Positions 59,923 through 64,000 of a DNA stretch of 64,000 nucleotides are shown here, piece after piece (the first letter of the stretch is position 1; each line of letters starts with the position of its first letter). This stretch comes from Tillus elongatus. Its lineage: Eukaryota; Arthropoda; Insecta; Coleoptera; Cleridae. Location: contig OZ023263.1 in NCBI GenBank assembly GCA_964006375.1, positions 130,903,954-130,967,953 on the forward strand, given 5' to 3'. Position numbers and translations under genes: made by a program. A model generated the notes under the pieces. It saw only the letters and a list, made by a program, of their open reading frames with translations, had not been told where the DNA came from and made no database searches.

Positions 59923-60786
59923 AGGACTCGCCTGCAAAATCGGAGGCCAATACGTATCCATGTGTATAACGACTAAATCATGATCTATTAATCATTAAAA
60001 GGTGAATTCCAAATTTTTGGACGGAGGTCGTTTGACATGCTATACATATACAGTTACACAAACCAGTTCATGGTACCTCTAACAGGTGGCGTCACCGTTT
60101 AATACACATATACACTTCGTACGATGGCCCAGTAGGCTTTTCCTCCGAGTATTTTACATACCAATATGGCTCAGAAATATTGCAACAGCGCACGGAGGTC
60201 TGTTGTAGGTTAGTGTGTGAGAGAGTTGGCTGGAAACAGGTCCTTTAGTCACAAAAACGGAGGTCTGTTGGGGTTGGGGTTTCGTTAAAACCAATACACT
60301 TATATATCTACTATGTTTTCAATGTTTACTTTACTACTCTAAATTAGAGACTAGCTATTGCTTAAGGCTTTGTTCCTTCACGATTTGTTTACTGTTACAT
60401 ACAGTTTACACTGCATTCCCGTAAAATAGAAAAAAATTGTAAAGTATTGTTTGCGCACTACGCATTGAAAAAAAAACTAGTAAATAAAAATTATAGAAAC
60501 GATGACTTCGGAATCGTACATTTAGTTATCTGCAAATTTTTATCGAAATAACTTTACTCGATGTAGAAATTTACGATTTTATTATATGTGGGTATTCAGT
60601 TCACTGGTGACGGTGATATGGTGTACATCTTAGTGTGAGTGAGTGATAAAATTATCTGCAATAATAAAAATCGAATTTATTTACAGAAAAATAACGTAAT
60701 TATATTTAAAATAATTTAGGTTATTTTTATTTATTGTGCTTGGTAATACACAATTATTGCATAGAAAGATAAAGCTAAGGTAAGAT
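59920..60786 (+). other. Presumed 5' flank/5' UTR of the second LINE
   Basis: No ORF; contains two similar phrases 'acggaggtctgttg' (60195 and 60257) and 'acggaggtcg' (60023). The 5' end of the LINE was not located. Confidence 0.35.
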
Positions 60787-62158
60787 ATGAACAAACCAAT
60801 GGGTGGTCTAGAACCACCCAAAAAAATAAACGATGGAACTCAGGTGAGTAATTACAATTTATCTGGGAATGGATATCAAGTCAATGAAAATAAATCTATA
60901 GACCCTGATAATAGATATAGACCTTCAGATAAGGGATATTATTATGTACATGTCGAGTACAAGCTGAATAGTTTAGCAAGGTTATTTCCCTTGCGTGTAG
61001 GTTTCTATTTATATAAAGACAAAAAGTTAAGGGAATCAATAATTGACATTAAAGAAGTTGGATATAACAGAGTAAAGGTAATCCTAAACACACACACAGC
61101 TGCAAATAGCTTTATTAGTAATGAAATATTATCTCAAAATAATCTGATAGCATATATACCACAATTTTATACTCATAAAAAGGGAGTTATTAGGTTAGTA
61201 GATACTTTTTTTGATACAGAATTTTTAAAACGGGAAATATAATCAAAAAATAAAGTTACTGAAGTTAGAAGAATTATGAAAAGAATAGCAGACGAAAAAA
61301 GGGAATCTAAACTAGTACCGCGGTAAATGATTATAGTGTCATTTCATCGGGATACTCTACCTAACGAGGTAACAATAAACGGGGTAAATTTTCCGATAGA
61401 ACCGTACATACACCAGGTTGTTCAATGCGTGAAATGTCTTTGATATGGTCATACTATTAAAATTTGCAAGAAACAAGATAACTGTTGCAAAACGTGTGGG
61501 GAAAATCATGACACAAAAAATTGTGATAATGAAAAATATTGCATATATTGTAAAACAAGTGAACACACTACAACATCCAGGGTATGTCCAGTATACGTAA
61601 AACAAAAATCAATCAAACAAATAATGGCAATTTATAACTTATCTTTCAAAGAGGCCGAAAAAGTAGAAAAAAAACCCTAGTTATGCGAAGGTTACAACAT
61701 ATAACAGATTTCAGGCTTTAACCGATTTAACACAGTTTCCCCCGCTTAGGGCACCTAAAGGGACTCACCATAAAACAACCCCTACACACACACAAAGCAC
61801 AAGCACATACCAATCAAATACACATCATATTTCACGCGCAAATGTAAAACCTAGTCAATCGCAACAAAAGAAACGAAAAGCATCTAAATCGCCAACGCAG
61901 AAGTGCTCAAAATCAGTTTTAGCAAACCCATACCAAAAAGATTTTATTGAATACAAAGAAAAAATAACAGAACAACTTACAATCTTGGTAACTGAATAAA
62001 TGAAAAAAATTACACCAGAAACGTGTGAAGAAACGATAGAAATTTATAATTTAAAAAAATCCGTTTACCAATTAATAGATAGCATAATTACTAATTATAC
62101 AGACAAAGATAATAACTATGACTTCGACGACAATGACGACGAAGACCAATCAAATTGA
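60787..62158 (+). pseudogene. LINE ORF1 (Gag-like, CCHC zinc knuckles), with in-frame stops
   Basis: From ATG 60787 (MNKPMGGLEPPKKIND) the frame has the Gag-like region 'FPLRVGFYLYKDKK', 'IKEVGYNRVKVILNT', then zinc knuckles at about 61420-61580: C-x2-C..GH..C (CVKC, YGHTIKIC), CKTCGENHDTKNC, CIYCKTSEHTTTSRVC. Stops TAA 61240, TAA 61324 and TGA 61441 are in frame without indels; the last replaces a residue within the first knuckle. Near 61670 one frame change continues to TGA 62156, giving a basic Gln/Lys/Ser-rich tail and an acidic end (DDNDDEDQSN). It overlaps ORF2 by 41 bases. It resembles ORF1 of Jockey/I-group LINEs and would bind the element RNA. Confidence 0.8.
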
Positions 62159-62912
62159 AAAAGGAATTAATATTTTACAATGGAACGCTCGATCTATTTA
62201 CAAAAATCAATCACATTTACGGAATTATATTTCTACAAATCTCACGGATATAATTATATTAAGTGAAACATTTCTCAAGTCCAAACAAGCTCGTCCCAAT
62301 TTTCGCGGATACAATTTTCTTAGAAAAGATAGGAAACAGCATAAATGGGGAGGAGTAGCCATACTTATTTCTCAACAACTACAGTTTCAAGAGTTGATTG
62401 ATATTACCCCACCTAACGACGGGACTGATGTATATGCAGTGTATTTGGCTGAGCTTGATTTGATCATAGTTTCGATTTATAAACCACCAAATGTAAATGT
62501 TAGCACGATGCAGTGGAGAATTTTTTTTCGCAATATGTAAATAAAAATGTTATCTATTGTGGGGATTATAACGCTCACGACACCATGTGGGGGTCAATAA
62601 GAAACGATCCAAGCGGAATAGCTTTAGCTAATGCGGTAGATTACGCAGGGTTGGCCGTAATTAATAACGGAGACTCGACTAGGGGGCCGGGACCGTTGGG
62701 ATCCCCTTCAGTATTAGATCTAACTTTTGTGTTACCCAGTTTGGCGACTGAGATGTCCTGGAACATATTAGACGACACCTTGGGATCGGATCATTATCCT
62801 ATTATAATAGAACTTAATAAACAATATTATTCTCAAACTAAAAAACCCTATCGCAAATGGAGGGAAGACACAGCAGAGGGATATATTTCGGGACGTCTTG
62901 GACGTTGAGCTA
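62118..62912 (+). pseudogene. LINE ORF2, APE-type endonuclease region, one frameshift
   Basis: ATG 62118 begins MTSTTMTTKTNQIEK, then the endonuclease motifs 'NILQWNARSIYKNQSHLRNY', 'DIIILSETFL' (catalytic Glu), 'WGGVAILI', 'VSIYKPPNV'. A frameshift near 62515-62535 (a T run) leads to 'VIYCGDYNAHDTMWGS' (Asp/Asn pair), 'SVLDLTFVLPS' and 'LGSDHYPIIIEL' (Asp/His pair). All core endonuclease residues can be seen across the two frames. After 62908 the frame changes again. Confidence 0.85.
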
Positions 62913-64000
62913 CGACAATGTTCAAATAAACATCTTAAAAAATTCTCATGTTTTCTGGAAGCAATAAATAAAAGTGCAGCAAAATCAATAGAGCAAATAA
63001 AAGATTCTAACGGCGTCAAAACGAAAAGACCAGTGTGGTAGAACAATGAATGCTCAGAAATAAATAATAAACGAAAAAATGCACTAAAAAGTATAGAGCC
63101 GTTTCAAATTGGGACAATTATCTTGCCTATAAAAAAATAGATGCAGATTCAAACAAAAAAGTCGAGAAACATGGCGCACTTATGTAACTAACCTAAATAA
63201 AAATACTCCCATTGCAGATATCTGGAATTTTATTCGAAGGTTTAACAATTCAAATAAGAGCACAAAATATGTAAGTCCCACAAAAGAACTGCTAGAACAC
63301 TTTTTAAACGAGTTAACACCACCTGGAGTCAGCAATATTATAGGAAAACACACAGAAATAAATAACTCAAACTATTTATAAGAAGTTTTTACGGTAGAAG
63401 AGCTCAACTTAGCGTTAATATCTACTGCAAATACCGCCCCAGGAACAGACAAATTGACATACAAAATTCTAAGGGAAATGTCGGAACTGGCAAAATGTGT
63501 TTTATTGGATTTTTTTAACAACTGGCTATTAAAAAGAGAATACATTGATGAACTAAAAGAAATAGTCATATGCCGTATTTATAAGCAGGGACAAGATACC
63601 AAGCAGCTAACATCGTATAGACAAATATCTTTAATGTCATTCATCACCAAAACGTTTGAGAGACTAATAAAAATTAGACTTGAATGGCATCTCGAGCACA
63701 ATAATTTCTTAGCACCCGGCCAATATGGTTTTAGACGTGAATTGGGTACTACTGACGCCATTGGCCACTTGACCACCGATATTCAGTTAGCCCTGACCGA
63801 TAATAAATACCTTATATGTTTATTCTTGGATATCAAGGGAGCATATGAAGGGGTCAATCTCACTCTTTTATATCAAAGCCTCAAAGATCTTGAAGTTTCT
63901 CAAAATATCGCTCTCAGTATAGTTAACCTTTATGATTGTAGACGTATATACGTAAAAGACACAAATAACATCTTACACGGACCTAGGCTGATGAGGTATG
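62913..64000 (+). pseudogene. LINE ORF2, linker and reverse transcriptase, cut by the window end
   Basis: 62890-63060 reads VLDVELRQCSNKH..KRPVW then a stop where the second Trp of the P-x-W-W-N motif belongs (TAG near 63039). 63090-63380 continues with small frame changes ('WRTYVTNLNKNTPIADIWNF') to an in-frame TAA at 63379. From 63382 the frame is open to the last base: 'ALISTANTAPGTDKLTYKIL' (RT motif 0/1), 'SYRQISLMSFITKTFERLI', 'GQYGFRRELGTTDAI', 'CLFLDIKGAYEGV' (catalytic Asp). The YADD motif lies beyond the window. AT-rich, unlike the LINE at 45.5 kb. Confidence 0.85.

Overview
The window reads as AT-rich eukaryotic, almost certainly insect, intergenic DNA built from layered mobile elements. 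The support is a BEL/Pao retrotransposon, a Polinton/Maverick (adintovirus-like) element with a KilA-N gene, two LINEs of the Jockey/I/R1 type, mariner pieces, a tRNA-derived SINE, MITE-like repeats and many long (AT)n tracts. The species cannot be read from the sequence. No intact host gene was recognised; one weak exon candidate lies near 14.67 kb.

Layout. 1-9.1 kb: a dispersed repeat family (hairpin, (AT)n, 'ataactcaaaaaata' block, 306-bp MITE-like module), into whose (AT)n tract a Ty3-type LTR element with unusually long LTRs (about 1.9-2.0 kb, 207-6437) has inserted. Its body keeps only a gag-like ORF and the end of integrase. 9-23 kb: mostly featureless, with a LINE 3' remnant (-), a mariner N-terminal fragment (-), and a 12-copy, 162-bp satellite at 20.04-21.96 kb.

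23.1-40.45 kb is the centre of interest, a three-level nest. An outer, older Polinton-like right terminus (23108-23610 plus 39673-40453) was hit by Polinton A (23611-39672), which has TIRs of about 1.45 kb starting 5'-AG and a perfect 6-bp target duplication ACAGTC. The left TIR of Polinton A was then hit by a BEL/Pao element (24380-30645), which has 299-bp LTRs differing at one visible base, a CATAT target duplication, a tRNA-Tyr-type primer site and an uninterrupted 1722-codon gag-pol. Without BEL, Polinton A is about 9.8 kb. It carries only the virion module (packaging ATPase, pX-like protein, adenain-like protease, penton and the front of the major capsid protein) plus KilA-N and a DUF8207-like gene. 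I see no protein-primed DNA polymerase and no integrase. Several of its genes are broken.

40.5-64 kb: nondescript DNA, another copy of the first repeat family (44.19-45.45 kb), a GC-richer LINE (45.5-50.4 kb) split by a 2.76-kb TIR element with TA duplication and carrying an internal RT-RNase H deletion, a decayed DUF7869-like gene (50.6-52.8 kb), nested palindromes (53.65 kb), a tRNA-derived SINE with a perfect hairpin (55.0 kb), a 108-bp inverted repeat (55.97 kb), a mariner C-terminal remnant (57.8 kb), and an AT-rich LINE with overlapping ORF1/ORF2 that runs off the window end (60.8-64 kb).
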